32,936 nucleotides of DNA, from contig JAGRBZ010000044.1 in NCBI GenBank assembly GCA_020433805.1, positions 1 to 32,936 of the forward strand. The letters run 5' to 3'. The notes below the pieces were generated by a model. The model saw only the letters and a list, made by a program, of their open reading frames with translations. It was not told the DNA's origin and did no database searches. Positions 22,919 through 30,378 of the stretch are shown here, piece after piece (the stretch's first letter is position 1; every line of letters starts with the position of its first letter). The position numbers and the translations under genes were made by a program. Source of the DNA: Anaerolineae bacterium. Its GTDB lineage: Bacteria; Chloroflexota; Anaerolineae; 4572-78; J111.

Positions 22919-23665
22919 ATGAACAACACATACAATGATCTTAATCAACCGATTGGTTTGCCCTTGCCGGAAGGCTGGGCACCACCGTCACCCCCGCCTT
23001 ATGAAACTTTGGCCGGACGCTTTTGCCGCCTTGAGCCGCTGTCGGCCGAGCGCCATGCTGCCGACCTTTTCGCAGCTTATAGCCAGGCCGATGCGGGCTT
23101 ATGGACATATCTGCCTTACGGTCCGTTTGCTACCCAAGATGATTATACGGCTTGGGTGAATAAAGTTATTCCCAGTAGCGATCCGCTGTTTTACGCCATT
23201 ATTGATGACCAAAGTGGACAGGCCGCAGGTATCGCCAGCTATTTACGGATTACGCCGGCCAGTGGCTCGATTGAAGTAGGGCATATCAATTATGCGCCGT
23301 CTTTGCAGCGCACTCCGGCCGCTACTGAGGCGATGTTTTTAATGATGCAACATACGTTTGACCTGGGCTATCGTCGCTATGAGTGGAAGTGCGATGCCTT
23401 GAATGCCCCTTCGCGGGCAGCAGCGCAGCGACTTGGCTTTTCATTTGAGGGCATCTTCCGGCAGGCGACCCTGTATAAAGGGCGCAATCGCGATACGGCC
23501 TGGTTTGCCGTTATCGATGAAGAATGGCCAGCTTTGCGGGCCGCGTTTCAACAGTGGCTCGATCCGGCCAATTTCGATGCGGCCGGTCGGCAGCGGCAGC
23601 GATTGAGCGATTTGACCGCGCCGCTGCTGTACCAGTCCGATCCGGGAGTAGGAAGTAAGGAGTAG
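22919..23665 (+). CDS. GNAT N-acetyltransferase (RimJ/RimL-like)
   Basis: A 248-aa GNAT-fold protein. After a Pro-rich N-terminus (Leu-Pro-Glu-Gly-Trp-Ala-Pro-Pro) comes the domain: Leu-Glu-Pro-Leu near 40, Tyr-Leu-Pro-Tyr-Gly-Pro, Tyr-Ala-Ile-Ile-Asp-Asp, Ile-Glu-Val-Gly-His-Ile, Ala-Thr-Glu-Ala-Met-Phe-Leu-Met in the acetyl-CoA-binding helix region, and Asn-Ala-Pro-Ser-Arg-Ala-Ala-Ala-Gln-Arg-Leu-Gly-Phe-Ser-Phe-Glu-Gly-Ile, the standard ending of RimJ/RimL-type enzymes that acetylate N-termini or small amines. The substrate is unknown. No Shine-Dalgarno precedes the ATG and a promoter would place the message start on it. The last residues (Gly-Val-Gly-Ser-Lys-Glu) and the stop are encoded by a heptamer repeat. 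Confidence 0.87.
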   Translation: MNNTYNDLNQPIGLPLPEGWAPPSPPPYETLAGRFCRLEPLSAERHAADLFAAYSQADAGLWTYLPYGPFATQDDYTAWVNKVIPSSDPLFYAIIDDQSGQAAGIASYLRITPASGSIEVGHINYAPSLQRTPAATEAMFLMMQHTFDLGYRRYEWKCDALNAPSRAAAQRLGFSFEGIFRQATLYKGRNRDTAWFAVIDEEWPALRAAFQQWLDPANFDAAGRQRQRLSDLTAPLLYQSDPGVGSKE

Positions 23666-23672
23666 GAAGTGG
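23646..23672 (+). repeat. AGTAGGA/AGTAAGG heptamer repeat over a stop codon
   Basis: About four heptamer units (GAGTAGG, AAGTAAG, GAGTAGG, AAGTGG) span the 3' end of the GNAT gene and supply its TAG stop at 23663-23665. The same units form the hairpin at 24675-24742. Confidence 0.75.
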
Positions 23673-23703
23673 TATACCAGTTTAGTTGTCCATCACGCGA
23701 GAT

Positions 23704-24123
23704 TTAGTTCAACGAAAATAATGCTCCCGGCGAAGCGGGGATTGTTTTGAACTGCTCATCGACCGATTGGCTGCCGGATAGAGAGGGTTGATCGGTGGGG
23801 CTTTTCTCCATCTCCGCCAGGGCCACGGTCACCATATCGACCAAAATTATAAAATCGACCGGCGCAAGGTTGAGAGCCACGCCTTGAAACCACAGTTGAT
23901 AATATTTGTGGTTTTCAAAGTAGTTCATCAAACAGCGCTGGCGGCGAATTTGGGTAAACGAAGTTGAACTGCACTCCATCAGCAGCTCGCTCATTTCGTG
24001 AAAGAGGACCGGGGAAAGGTGCATAGTCACCGTATCCCAGGTGAGGTGAACCGTGCCGTGTTCACACTGTACAATTAAGCGTCGATCATTGCTGACGGCT
24101 AGTGTGGTAAAGATGTTACACAT
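23704..24123 (-). CDS. Small unknown protein, paralogue of its upstream neighbour
   Basis: A 139-aa protein not assigned to a family. It begins Met-Cys-Asn-Ile-Phe, then Ile-Val-Gln-Cys-Glu-His-Gly-Thr-Val-His-Leu-Thr-Trp, Leu-Ser-Pro-Val-Leu-Phe-His-Glu-Met, and in its second half Tyr-Tyr-Gln-Leu-Trp and Leu-Asn-Leu-Ala-Pro-Val-Asp-Phe-Ile-Ile-Leu-Val. The two halves look like repeats of one unit: a beta strand with Trp, a Leu-x-Pro turn, and a helix. The upstream gene has the same plan. It resembles, from memory only, small Cys-containing Bacteroidota proteins of the DUF6686 type; this is a weak link. The ATG follows GGAG by 5 bases and overlaps the end of the upstream gene by 25 bp, so the pair is one operon. 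No signal peptide; the C-terminus is polar. Confidence 0.75.
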   Translation of the reverse strand: MCNIFTTLAVSNDRRLIVQCEHGTVHLTWDTVTMHLSPVLFHEMSELLMECSSTSFTQIRRQRCLMNYFENHKYYQLWFQGVALNLAPVDFIILVDMVTVALAEMEKSPTDQPSLSGSQSVDEQFKTIPASPGALFSLN

Positions 24124-24497
24124 AAAGTCTCCTTTTCAAAAGCAGCGGACGGTATAGCTCGCTCCAGACCATGGCAAGCCTTCAACTGGCGAGCCGCCTC
24201 GCGCACTAAGCGTACAAGATTCAAAAACTCTAATAGACTTAAATTAAACCCGATATTTTTAATCCCAAGATAGAAGCAGCCCGGCTCGGCCTGCATGAGC
24301 CAACATTGACCACAGCTTATGCGGCAGAGATTGACCTCAAACACCCCCTCTTCTAACACGTTGACCATGCGGTTGAAATCGACCGGTGGTATCGTGAGCG
24401 TAATGTCATCCCACAGGAGATATATCTGCCCCGACGCCGTCCAACAGATTTGGCGGTGAGCGCTATATTCGGCTACAACGGTTGCTGTCTGATCCAT
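24099..24497 (-). CDS. Small unknown protein, paralogue of its downstream neighbour
   Basis: A 132-aa protein of unrecognised family. It contains Gln-Ile-Cys-Trp-Thr-Ala-Ser-Gly-Gln-Ile-Tyr-Leu-Leu-Trp, Ile-Pro-Pro-Val-Asp-Phe-Asn-Arg-Met-Val, then a Cys-rich stretch (Leu-Cys-Arg-Ile-Ser-Cys-Gly-Gln-Cys-Trp, three Cys within nine residues), and a second unit Phe-Tyr-Leu-Gly-Ile-Lys-Asn-Ile-Gly-Phe-Asn-Leu-Ser-Leu-Leu-Glu-Phe. The same repeat plan and spacing as the downstream gene indicate duplication. The Cys cluster suggests metal or redox chemistry, but the downstream paralogue keeps only one Cys there. GGGA lies 2-6 bases before the ATG. The pair is 268 bp from the GNAT gene to its right and convergent with another on its left, so the context gives no function. 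Confidence 0.75.
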   Translation of the reverse strand: MDQTATVVAEYSAHRQICWTASGQIYLLWDDITLTIPPVDFNRMVNVLEEGVFEVNLCRISCGQCWLMQAEPGCFYLGIKNIGFNLSLLEFLNLVRLVREAARQLKACHGLERAIPSAAFEKETLCVTSLPH

Positions 24498-24674
24498 CGT
24501 CCCTTCTTTCGTTTTACTATCAGCGGGTTATGTGGGTTCAGTGTAAGGGACATGGGGGCTTTTATCAATAGACGCGTGTTAGGGGTAGGCTGAGAGGAAG
24601 TAATCTTTTGATTGTGAACCAGTTATCGAAGGGGGTGACGGGGGTAAACTTATCCGGTAACCAAGCCTAAATGA

Positions 24675-24742
24675 AGGAGTAGAGAGCAAGGAGTAGGGAG
24701 TAAGCAGAAATCATTACTTCTTACTCCTTGCTCCCTACTCCT
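24675..24742. repeat. AGGAGTA heptamer hairpin
   Basis: Left arm AGGAGTAGAGAGCAAGGAGT... and right arm ...ACTCCTTGCTCCCTACTCCT are near-perfect inverted repeats of about 25 nt around a loop near 24708-24715. The units are AGGAGTA heptamers as at 23646-23672. It lies between two minus-strand genes; no T-run follows, so it is not a standard terminator. Confidence 0.8.
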
Positions 24743-24764
24743 ATCTATCGGGCTATGTGGCATT

Positions 24765-25706
24765 CTAAAAGAAAAACGGCGGACTGGTGATGATGTAGTT
24801 TTCGAATTTACCAAACGGTTTGTTGCTCATGAAAACGGCCACAAACCAATCGAGATGAAAGCCACGGGCGACCAGGTATTCAACGGCGGCGGTGTTAATG
24901 GTGGGAACTTCAAGGCCAAATTCGCGCTGGTTGCGGGCGGCTTCGCTTTCGGCGTGGGCTAATACGGCCGGGAAGTCATCCGCATCGAGCAGAGCAAATG
25001 GCCCGTTGTTTATGCCCAGATAGCCATAGCCTACCGGCTGTCCGTTGCGATAGTAAAGATAGCCTTCGCGTCTGTCGAGCAGCCATTCGTGATCCGCATC
25101 GCGACGGTGTTCGACAATGTCGGCGTCGATGGCGGCTAAGATGTCGAGCGTTTGCGGGTTGTTCGTCATCGGCTCGAAAACGAGATCGCTTTCAACTGTG
25201 GTCTCTTCAGGATCGCGCCCAAAATAGTAGATCGGGAAACGGGGGTAAACGCCCTGTTTTATATACAGTTTTTGCGCCCGCGAGTCGGTTGTGGCGATGA
25301 TGACTTTGTGGCCGTCGAATTCGAGCGGAAAGGTGCGGCTGATTAAACCGCGTCCGGCACCTAATGATTGGGCGCTGGGGCTTACAAAGAAATCGGTTAG
25401 TTCGAACAGACCGTCGCGCTTAATGGAGCGAGCGTAGCCGACCGGTTCGCCGTTGTGTTCGGCAACCCAAAATTGCGCGGCGGTTTGAGCCAGATGCTCA
25501 GACAGTGGCCGACGCTGCTGCCACATGCGCTCTAAGGCTTCGGGATCGTGCCAGCTTGTGGTGGCCGATGAGCCGAAGCGTTTGACTAAATCGGCCAGTG
25601 TTTCTTCAAAGATGCAGTAAAGCTTATAGAGATCGGTTACTTCACCCCGGCGAAAGGTAAGTGTCTCGGTTTTGGTGGTGTTGTTTGTTGCTGTTAGAGC
25701 GGTCAT
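24765..25706 (-). CDS. GNAT-domain acetyltransferase, possibly two GNAT folds
   Basis: A 313-aa protein. The N-terminal half is a GNAT acetyltransferase: Phe-Trp-Val-Ala-Glu-His-Asn-Gly-Glu-Pro-Val-Gly-Tyr-Ala, then Leu-Thr-Asp-Phe-Phe-Val-Ser-Pro-Ser-Ala-Gln-Ser-Leu-Gly-Ala-Gly-Arg-Gly-Leu (acetyl-CoA loop), and Thr-Asp-Ser-Arg-Ala-Gln-Lys-Leu-Tyr. The C-terminal half (Gly-Gln-Pro-Val-Gly-Tyr-Gly-Tyr) looks like a second, degenerate copy, as in tandem GNAT enzymes. The ATG at 25706 is preferred because GGAG lies 8 bases upstream; an in-frame extension to 25790 runs into a dispersed repeat and is probably not translated. The substrate is unknown. It lies between the small paralogue pair and a DinB-like gene on the same strand. 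Confidence 0.85.
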   Translation of the reverse strand: MTALTATNNTTKTETLTFRRGEVTDLYKLYCIFEETLADLVKRFGSSATTSWHDPEALERMWQQRRPLSEHLAQTAAQFWVAEHNGEPVGYARSIKRDGLFELTDFFVSPSAQSLGAGRGLISRTFPLEFDGHKVIIATTDSRAQKLYIKQGVYPRFPIYYFGRDPEETTVESDLVFEPMTNNPQTLDILAAIDADIVEHRRDADHEWLLDRREGYLYYRNGQPVGYGYLGINNGPFALLDADDFPAVLAHAESEAARNQREFGLEVPTINTAAVEYLVARGFHLDWFVAVFMSNKPFGKFENYIITSPPFFF

Positions 25707-25759
25707 TATTTTGACTCCTTGGATAGTACTACCACGAGATTTTGACATAAACGTGGGAA

Positions 25760-25855
25760 AGAAACCAGGGTTTTCGGTGAATTCGATCAATTTTGCGCCA
25801 AAAACGGCTCACGCAAGCCCATATTTTCAGTTCTAAAGTTAAAACCCTGGTTTCT
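25760..25855. repeat. AGAAACCAGGGTTTT inverted repeat
   Basis: AGAAACCAGGGTTTT (25760-25774) and its exact complement AAAACCCTGGTTTCT (25841-25855) are 15-bp perfect arms around 66 bases. It sits just upstream of the GNAT gene start and is likely a dispersed element. Confidence 0.75.
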
Positions 25856-25894
25856 CAGACCGAAGTTTCGTTGTAGTAATAGAAAAAGCTGCCT

Positions 25895-26374
25895 TTATTT
25901 CGATAATCGATCCCGAAATGCATTAATTTGAGCGCCATGTTCGCGCTTGTGGCCATAGAAGGTGTAGACGATGAAATCGTCAAGATCATAGGTATCGCCA
26001 TACCAGGGGATTACGCCATTACGACGGCGCAGCTCCGGCTCGATTTCAGCCAGCAGGGCGGAGGCCTGGGCATAGGCGTCGTTGTATTCGCGCATAACCG
26101 CTTCGACTGGTTTGTGGCGGCGCAGTTCAGCTTGCCTGTCGTTAAATTCTTCGAAGGCCTCAACAAACTGGCGCAGCAGCGGCGATGGCTCTCCGCCGGT
26201 TAGCGAACGCAGCACATCGACCAGCACGACTTCGAACGAAGCCAGGTGGGCGATAATATCTTTTACCGACCAAACGCCGCACGCGCCGGGGATGAGCCAG
26301 TCTTCTTCCGGCAGCCCTTCGACCGCTTCCAGAACCGTTCCGTGGCCATACAGTAAAACATCGTTGGAATTCAT
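25895..26374 (-). CDS. DinB/DfsB-like four-helix protein
   Basis: A 159-aa helical protein of the DinB-like/ClbS-DfsB superfamily. Visible landmarks are Leu-Pro-Glu-Glu-Asp-Trp and Gly-Val-Trp-Ser-Val-Lys-Asp-Ile-Ile-Ala-His-Leu (first metal His near 43), and late Tyr-Gly-His-Lys-Arg-Glu-His-Gly-Ala-Gln-Ile, whose two His sit about where the other metal ligands lie in the superfamily. Members include metal-dependent thiol transferases and ClbS-type hydrolases, many without known function. GAGGAG lies about 8 bases before the ATG at 26374. It is 188 bp upstream of the GNAT gene on the same strand; a shared transcript is possible but a repeat lies between. Confidence 0.82.
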   Translation of the reverse strand: MNSNDVLLYGHGTVLEAVEGLPEEDWLIPGACGVWSVKDIIAHLASFEVVLVDVLRSLTGGEPSPLLRQFVEAFEEFNDRQAELRRHKPVEAVMREYNDAYAQASALLAEIEPELRRRNGVIPWYGDTYDLDDFIVYTFYGHKREHGAQINAFRDRLSK

Positions 26375-26843
26375 GGGATTACTCCTCTACTGTCAGATAA
26401 CATTACATGTTTATCATAGCAACGGTTTGCGAATGCGCTGCGAACCCGCTACGAAAATCAAACTGTACCATCAGTATAGTATAGCGCCGTCTTCCTGTAC
26501 TCCGACAAAAGATAGGGTTGGGGTTGGTTTGTAGGGTTGGGGCAAGCCGCTTTGTTCTTCACTCGCCGGCTTGGGTATATGGCTATCAATGTAAATTTAC
26601 ATCTCTCCATTTATCAAGTATTCTTATTTATACGCCCCTAAAAACGAACCTATTATGAGTTACGCAGTTCAAAAGGTGACAGTCACTTGAATGCATTAAC
26701 CGACTTTTTTGAGCCAAACGAACGCTCAGGCTAATTGAAAAGTGACTGTCACTTTGTTCGATCCACCCAACTGCGTAAGTGCTACTTATAGTCCATGTTT
26801 GCTCAATCGTTCCAAAGATGGTACGTGTTGAGAGGTTGTGATA
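26375..26843. other. Intergenic region before the hybrid histidine kinase
   Basis: This 469-bp gap between divergent genes holds a G-rich stretch (26515-26542), a perfect 14-bp palindrome ATGTAAATTTACAT (26589-26602) that could be an operator, and a nested inverted repeat (26661-26775). No protein-coding gene is credible here. Confidence 0.65.
26661..26775. repeat. GGTGACAGTCACTT inverted-repeat element, copy B, nested
   Basis: Inner arms AAAAGGTGACAGTCACTT (26671-26688) and AAAAGTGACTGTCACTTT (26738-26755) are inverted repeats, related to copy A at 18349-18433. Outside them, TTACGCAGTT (26660-26669) and AACTGCGTAA (about 26769-26778) form a second perfect 10-bp dyad. The outer arm also occurs alone at 30200-30211 and in variant form at 22479-22599. 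Confidence 0.75.
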
Positions 26844-29800
26844 ATGAATGGTACAAAGAACGCAAGTCCAGTTTTTGTGTGGAAGAAACGGCCGTCGATA
26901 GCCGGGCTGCTGTTATGCTGTCTACTCTTACTATCAGCGTGCAACGCTATGCCTGCCTCGCCATCCGAGCCGGGTTACTCGCTGGACGGCTTTATCTACG
27001 ATCTTAACCAACCACCTGACTTAACCCGGCACTATTGGGCATTAATCATTTTAGGTACACTGCTGCTCTTAGCCGGTTTAGGCAGCGGAATTCTCTATAT
27101 TTTCAACCGGCGTCTGCATAAGATCATGGCCCAGCGTACGGCCGATCTTCAACGAAGCGAAACCTATTACCGTAGTATCTTTGATAACGCCCTCAATGCC
27201 ATCTTTATTGCCGATGACGAAGGTAACTACGTAGATGTCAACCCGGCCGCTTGCCGCATGGTGGGTTACAGCCGCGAGGAGATCCTCTCTAAACGGGTAT
27301 CCGATATGCTGCCTTCTCATATTAGCCCGGAAACGTTCCAGGCGATTTGGCGAACCTTTTTGGATGGGGGGCTGCAAACCGGCGAATATCTACTTCAAAA
27401 CAAGGGCGGGCAGTTTATAGAGACTGAATTCCAAGCCGCCGTCAATTTTCTGCCCGGCCATCATCTGTCGATACTGCAAGATGTAACTGAGCGCAAGCAG
27501 GTCGAAAAGGCCCTGCGGGAAAGCGAGGCTCGCTTCCGGGCTGTGTGGGAGGTTGCGTCCGATGCCATGGTCCTGTCCGATGCCGATGGAGTGGTATTAG
27601 ATGCCAATCCGGCTTACGCCAAACTGTATGGTTATCCTTTAGACGAGATAATTGGTCAATCCTTTACCGCTATTTATCCTGAGGAACGACGGGCTGCTGC
27701 CATCAAATATTATCGCAGCGTTTTTGCTGAACCCCATCCCCAGCCGGCTTACCATACAAATTTTAGCCGACCCGGCGGAAAAACTTTGTACGTCGAGTCG
27801 CGCATCGGATTTATTACAAACTCGGATGGGGAGCGAACGGCACTCCTCTCGATCATTCGCGATATCACAGAACATAAAGAAGCCGAAGCGGCACTGCGGC
27901 TCAGCGAAGAGCGTTTTAAGAGGGTCGCTGCCAATGCCGGTATGGTTGTCGCCCAAGTCGATACAAAGCTGCGCTATGTTTGGATTTACAATCCCGCCCC
28001 GGAATTCGATCCAACCAAAGTTATCGGCAAACGGGACGATGAGTTAGGGGCGTTCGCTGGGATTCAGGCTATTATGGACCTTAAGCGAGAAGTTCTGGCC
28101 GCCAAAAGGGGCATGCGTCGAGAAATCACTTTCGAGAATCCAACCGGTCCTTCAACGTTTGATACGTTTGCAGAACCTTTATACAACGCCGCCGAAGAAC
28201 TGATCGGGTTGACCACAATCGGTATCGATCTAACCGAACAAAAACAAATGCAAGCCGCCCTCAAAGAGAGCCAGGAAAAATATCGCCACAGTGAACAGTT
28301 TTTGCGCAAAATCTATGACGAGGCCCAAGTTTCACTCTTTGTTATCGATGTTACGCCGGATGGCGATTTTCGCTATGTGGGTCTCAATCCAGCCCATCAG
28401 AGATTGACCGGTCTGAGAAATGAGGATATTGCCGGCAAGTACCCTGAAGCAGTGCCGGGGATCGACGCAGAGGCCGCAGCCCAACTGCGCAGCAACTATG
28501 CTCGATGTGTTGTCGAAAACAGACCGATCCAGTATGAAGAACTTTTTGTCATTCGTGAACGCGAAACCTGGTATTTAACCCAACTCTCGCCGCTGTGGGA
28601 TGATAACGGTCGCGTCTACCAACTTATTGGCTCTTGTCTCAACATCACGGAGCAAAAACAGGCTGAAGATCAAATTCGGCAGCTTTCTCAAGCAGTCGAG
28701 CAGAGTCCGGAGGCGATCATTATCACCAATGCTCAAGAGGAAATCGAATATGTTAATCCGGCCTTCACCACGATTACGGGCTATAGCTTTGCCGAAGCCA
28801 AAGGGCAGAATCCGAGCTTTTTAGGGTCGGGTCAAACACCGGCGGAGGTTTACGACGATCTACACCCCACTGTTTTAGCCGGTCAAACCTATCGCTGCGA
28901 GTTCCTTAACAAAAAGAAGAGTGGTGAGCTATACTGGGTTCAAGCCGTTATTTCCCCCATTAAAGACGATCAGGGTCGCGTCGCCCATCTCCTGTCGATT
29001 CAAGAGGACATTTCTGAACGCAAGCGCTTTGAGCAAGAGCAGGCCAAACTGGAAGCCCATCTGCGTCAATCGCAGCGGCTGGAGACCATCGGCACGCTGG
29101 CCGGCGGCATCGCCCACGATTTTAACAATATTCTAACGCCAATTATAGGTTACACGGAACTCGCCTTAACCGCCCTACCCGAAAATCATCCGATCCGATC
29201 TGATCTTGAGCGCGTTGTCAATGCCGCAGACCGGGCCAAGGAGTTGGTTCAGCAAATTCTCTCCTTCAGCCGTCAATTTGAACAAGAGAAGATTGTTATT
29301 GATCTACAGCCACTTATAAAAGAAGTGTTAACGCTGCTGCGCCCCTCGCTGCCGGCTACTATCGAAATTCGCCAAGAAATAGCCCCGAACTGCGGTCCCA
29401 TACTGGCCGACCCGGCCCAATTCCACCAGGTTTTGATGAATTTGTGCACCAATGCCTACCAAGCGATGGAACAAACCGGCGGCGTCTTGACCATTAGCTT
29501 AGCCCAGGTTGCGTGGAATGATCTCGATCAGGCCCTTACCGCTACGCTAACCAAAAACGCTTATGCCTGCCTCAAGGTAACGGATACGGGCTACGGTATG
29601 GATACCGCAACGCTTGATCGGGCTTTTGAACCCTTCTTTACCACCAAACCACCAGGCCAAGGAACCGGTTTAGGGCTTTCGGTGGTTCACGGTATCGTTA
29701 AAAGTTATCAGGGGGCAATCCTGGCCCACAGCGAAATGGGGAAGGGGACGACATTTGAACTTTATTTCCCCATTGCCGCTACCTCTACCCCAGTAGACAC

Positions 29801-30194
29801 CATTGCCATTGAACCGTCCGGTCAAACTGCCATAGAACGCATTCTGGTGGTAGATGATGAACCGGTCATTGTAGAGTTGCTCAGCCAATGGCTAACCAAG
29901 CAGGGCTATGAGGTTGTTGAGCAAACCAGCAGCACAAACGCTTTGAGTCTATACCGTAAAGATGCCGCCCGGTTCGATTTGGTCATCACCGATTTGACCA
30001 TGCCTCAAATGACCGGCCTCCAATTGGCCCGGCAAATGACAGCCTTGCGGTCCAATTTACCTATCATTCTCATCACCGGCAATGACAGTAAATTAAGCCA
30101 GACCGATTTAGATCAAAGTGGGGTCAAGTGGACAATAACGAAACCCATTGTTTTCAAAAAGTTGACCAGCGTCATCCGCCAACTTTTGAATTAG
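26844..30194 (+). CDS. Membrane-bound hybrid histidine kinase with five PAS domains
   Basis: A 1116-aa hybrid sensor kinase. The N-terminus has a hydrophobic segment with a lipobox-like Leu-Ser-Ala-Cys (near residue 33) and then a transmembrane helix at about 65-90. Five PAS domains follow (about 105-215, 225-345, 350-470, 480-605, 610-735), most ending in the PAC-like Asp-Ile-Thr-Glu-x-Lys. HisKA has Gly-Gly-Ile-Ala-His-Asp-Phe-Asn-Asn with His758; the ATPase domain has Asn-Ala-Tyr-Gln-Ala, Asp-Thr-Gly-Tyr-Gly-Met and Gly-Thr-Gly-Leu-Gly-Leu; the C-terminal receiver (about 1000-1115) has Val-Asp-Asp-Glu and acceptor Asp1050 in Thr-Asp-Leu-Thr-Met-Pro. All boxes look active. ATG 26844 is preferred (GAGAGG 8 bases upstream); GTG 26838 is in frame. 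No partner gene is adjacent, so output is unknown. Confidence 0.92.
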   Translation: MNGTKNASPVFVWKKRPSIAGLLLCCLLLLSACNAMPASPSEPGYSLDGFIYDLNQPPDLTRHYWALIILGTLLLLAGLGSGILYIFNRRLHKIMAQRTADLQRSETYYRSIFDNALNAIFIADDEGNYVDVNPAACRMVGYSREEILSKRVSDMLPSHISPETFQAIWRTFLDGGLQTGEYLLQNKGGQFIETEFQAAVNFLPGHHLSILQDVTERKQVEKALRESEARFRAVWEVASDAMVLSDADGVVLDANPAYAKLYGYPLDEIIGQSFTAIYPEERRAAAIKYYRSVFAEPHPQPAYHTNFSRPGGKTLYVESRIGFITNSDGERTALLSIIRDITEHKEAEAALRLSEERFKRVAANAGMVVAQVDTKLRYVWIYNPAPEFDPTKVIGKRDDELGAFAGIQAIMDLKREVLAAKRGMRREITFENPTGPSTFDTFAEPLYNAAEELIGLTTIGIDLTEQKQMQAALKESQEKYRHSEQFLRKIYDEAQVSLFVIDVTPDGDFRYVGLNPAHQRLTGLRNEDIAGKYPEAVPGIDAEAAAQLRSNYARCVVENRPIQYEELFVIRERETWYLTQLSPLWDDNGRVYQLIGSCLNITEQKQAEDQIRQLSQAVEQSPEAIIITNAQEEIEYVNPAFTTITGYSFAEAKGQNPSFLGSGQTPAEVYDDLHPTVLAGQTYRCEFLNKKKSGELYWVQAVISPIKDDQGRVAHLLSIQEDISERKRFEQEQAKLEAHLRQSQRLETIGTLAGGIAHDFNNILTPIIGYTELALTALPENHPIRSDLERVVNAADRAKELVQQILSFSRQFEQEKIVIDLQPLIKEVLTLLRPSLPATIEIRQEIAPNCGPILADPAQFHQVLMNLCTNAYQAMEQTGGVLTISLAQVAWNDLDQALTATLTKNAYACLKVTDTGYGMDTATLDRAFEPFFTTKPPGQGTGLGLSVVHGIVKSYQGAILAHSEMGKGTTFELYFPIAATSTPVDTIAIEPSGQTAIERILVVDDEPVIVELLSQWLTKQGYEVVEQTSSTNALSLYRKDAARFDLVITDLTMPQMTGLQLARQMTALRSNLPIILITGNDSKLSQTDLDQSGVKWTITKPIVFKKLTSVIRQLLN

Positions 30195-30195
30195 T

Positions 30196-30320
30196 CAGGA
30201 CTTACGCAGTTATGAAATGAGAATTAATTGACCTACCCAATTCTGCCGGGTAATTTGTAATGGGTAACTGGTAATTAGAGACTGGAGATTGAATTACCAA
30301 TCACTATTTACCAATTACCC
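30196..30320. repeat. TACGCAGTT arm plus GGTAATT heptamer hairpin
   Basis: After the kinase stop, GGACTTACGCAGTT (30198-30211) is followed by a hairpin: GGGTAATTTGTAATGGGTAA... (30248-30276) and ...TATTTACCAATTACCC (30292-30320), 29 nt each with about 23 matches. The loop carries AGACTGGAGA, the reverse of the CTCCAGT heptamer seen inside an O-antigen ligase gene. No T-run follows. Confidence 0.75.
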
Positions 30321-30378
30321 AAACGCAAATAGGGAAGTTATTGTATTCACGCTCCTAAACAATCACCAAAACAAACTG

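Noticed and set aside
24675-24742. Heptamer hairpin as an intrinsic terminator
   Set aside because: The stem is long, but no T-run follows on either strand; the same holds for the hairpins at 30248-30320 and 32793-32857.
25707-25790. N-terminal extension of the second GNAT protein
   Set aside because: The extra 28 residues are encoded by one arm of the AGAAACC repeat; the inner ATG has a good Shine-Dalgarno at proper distance.
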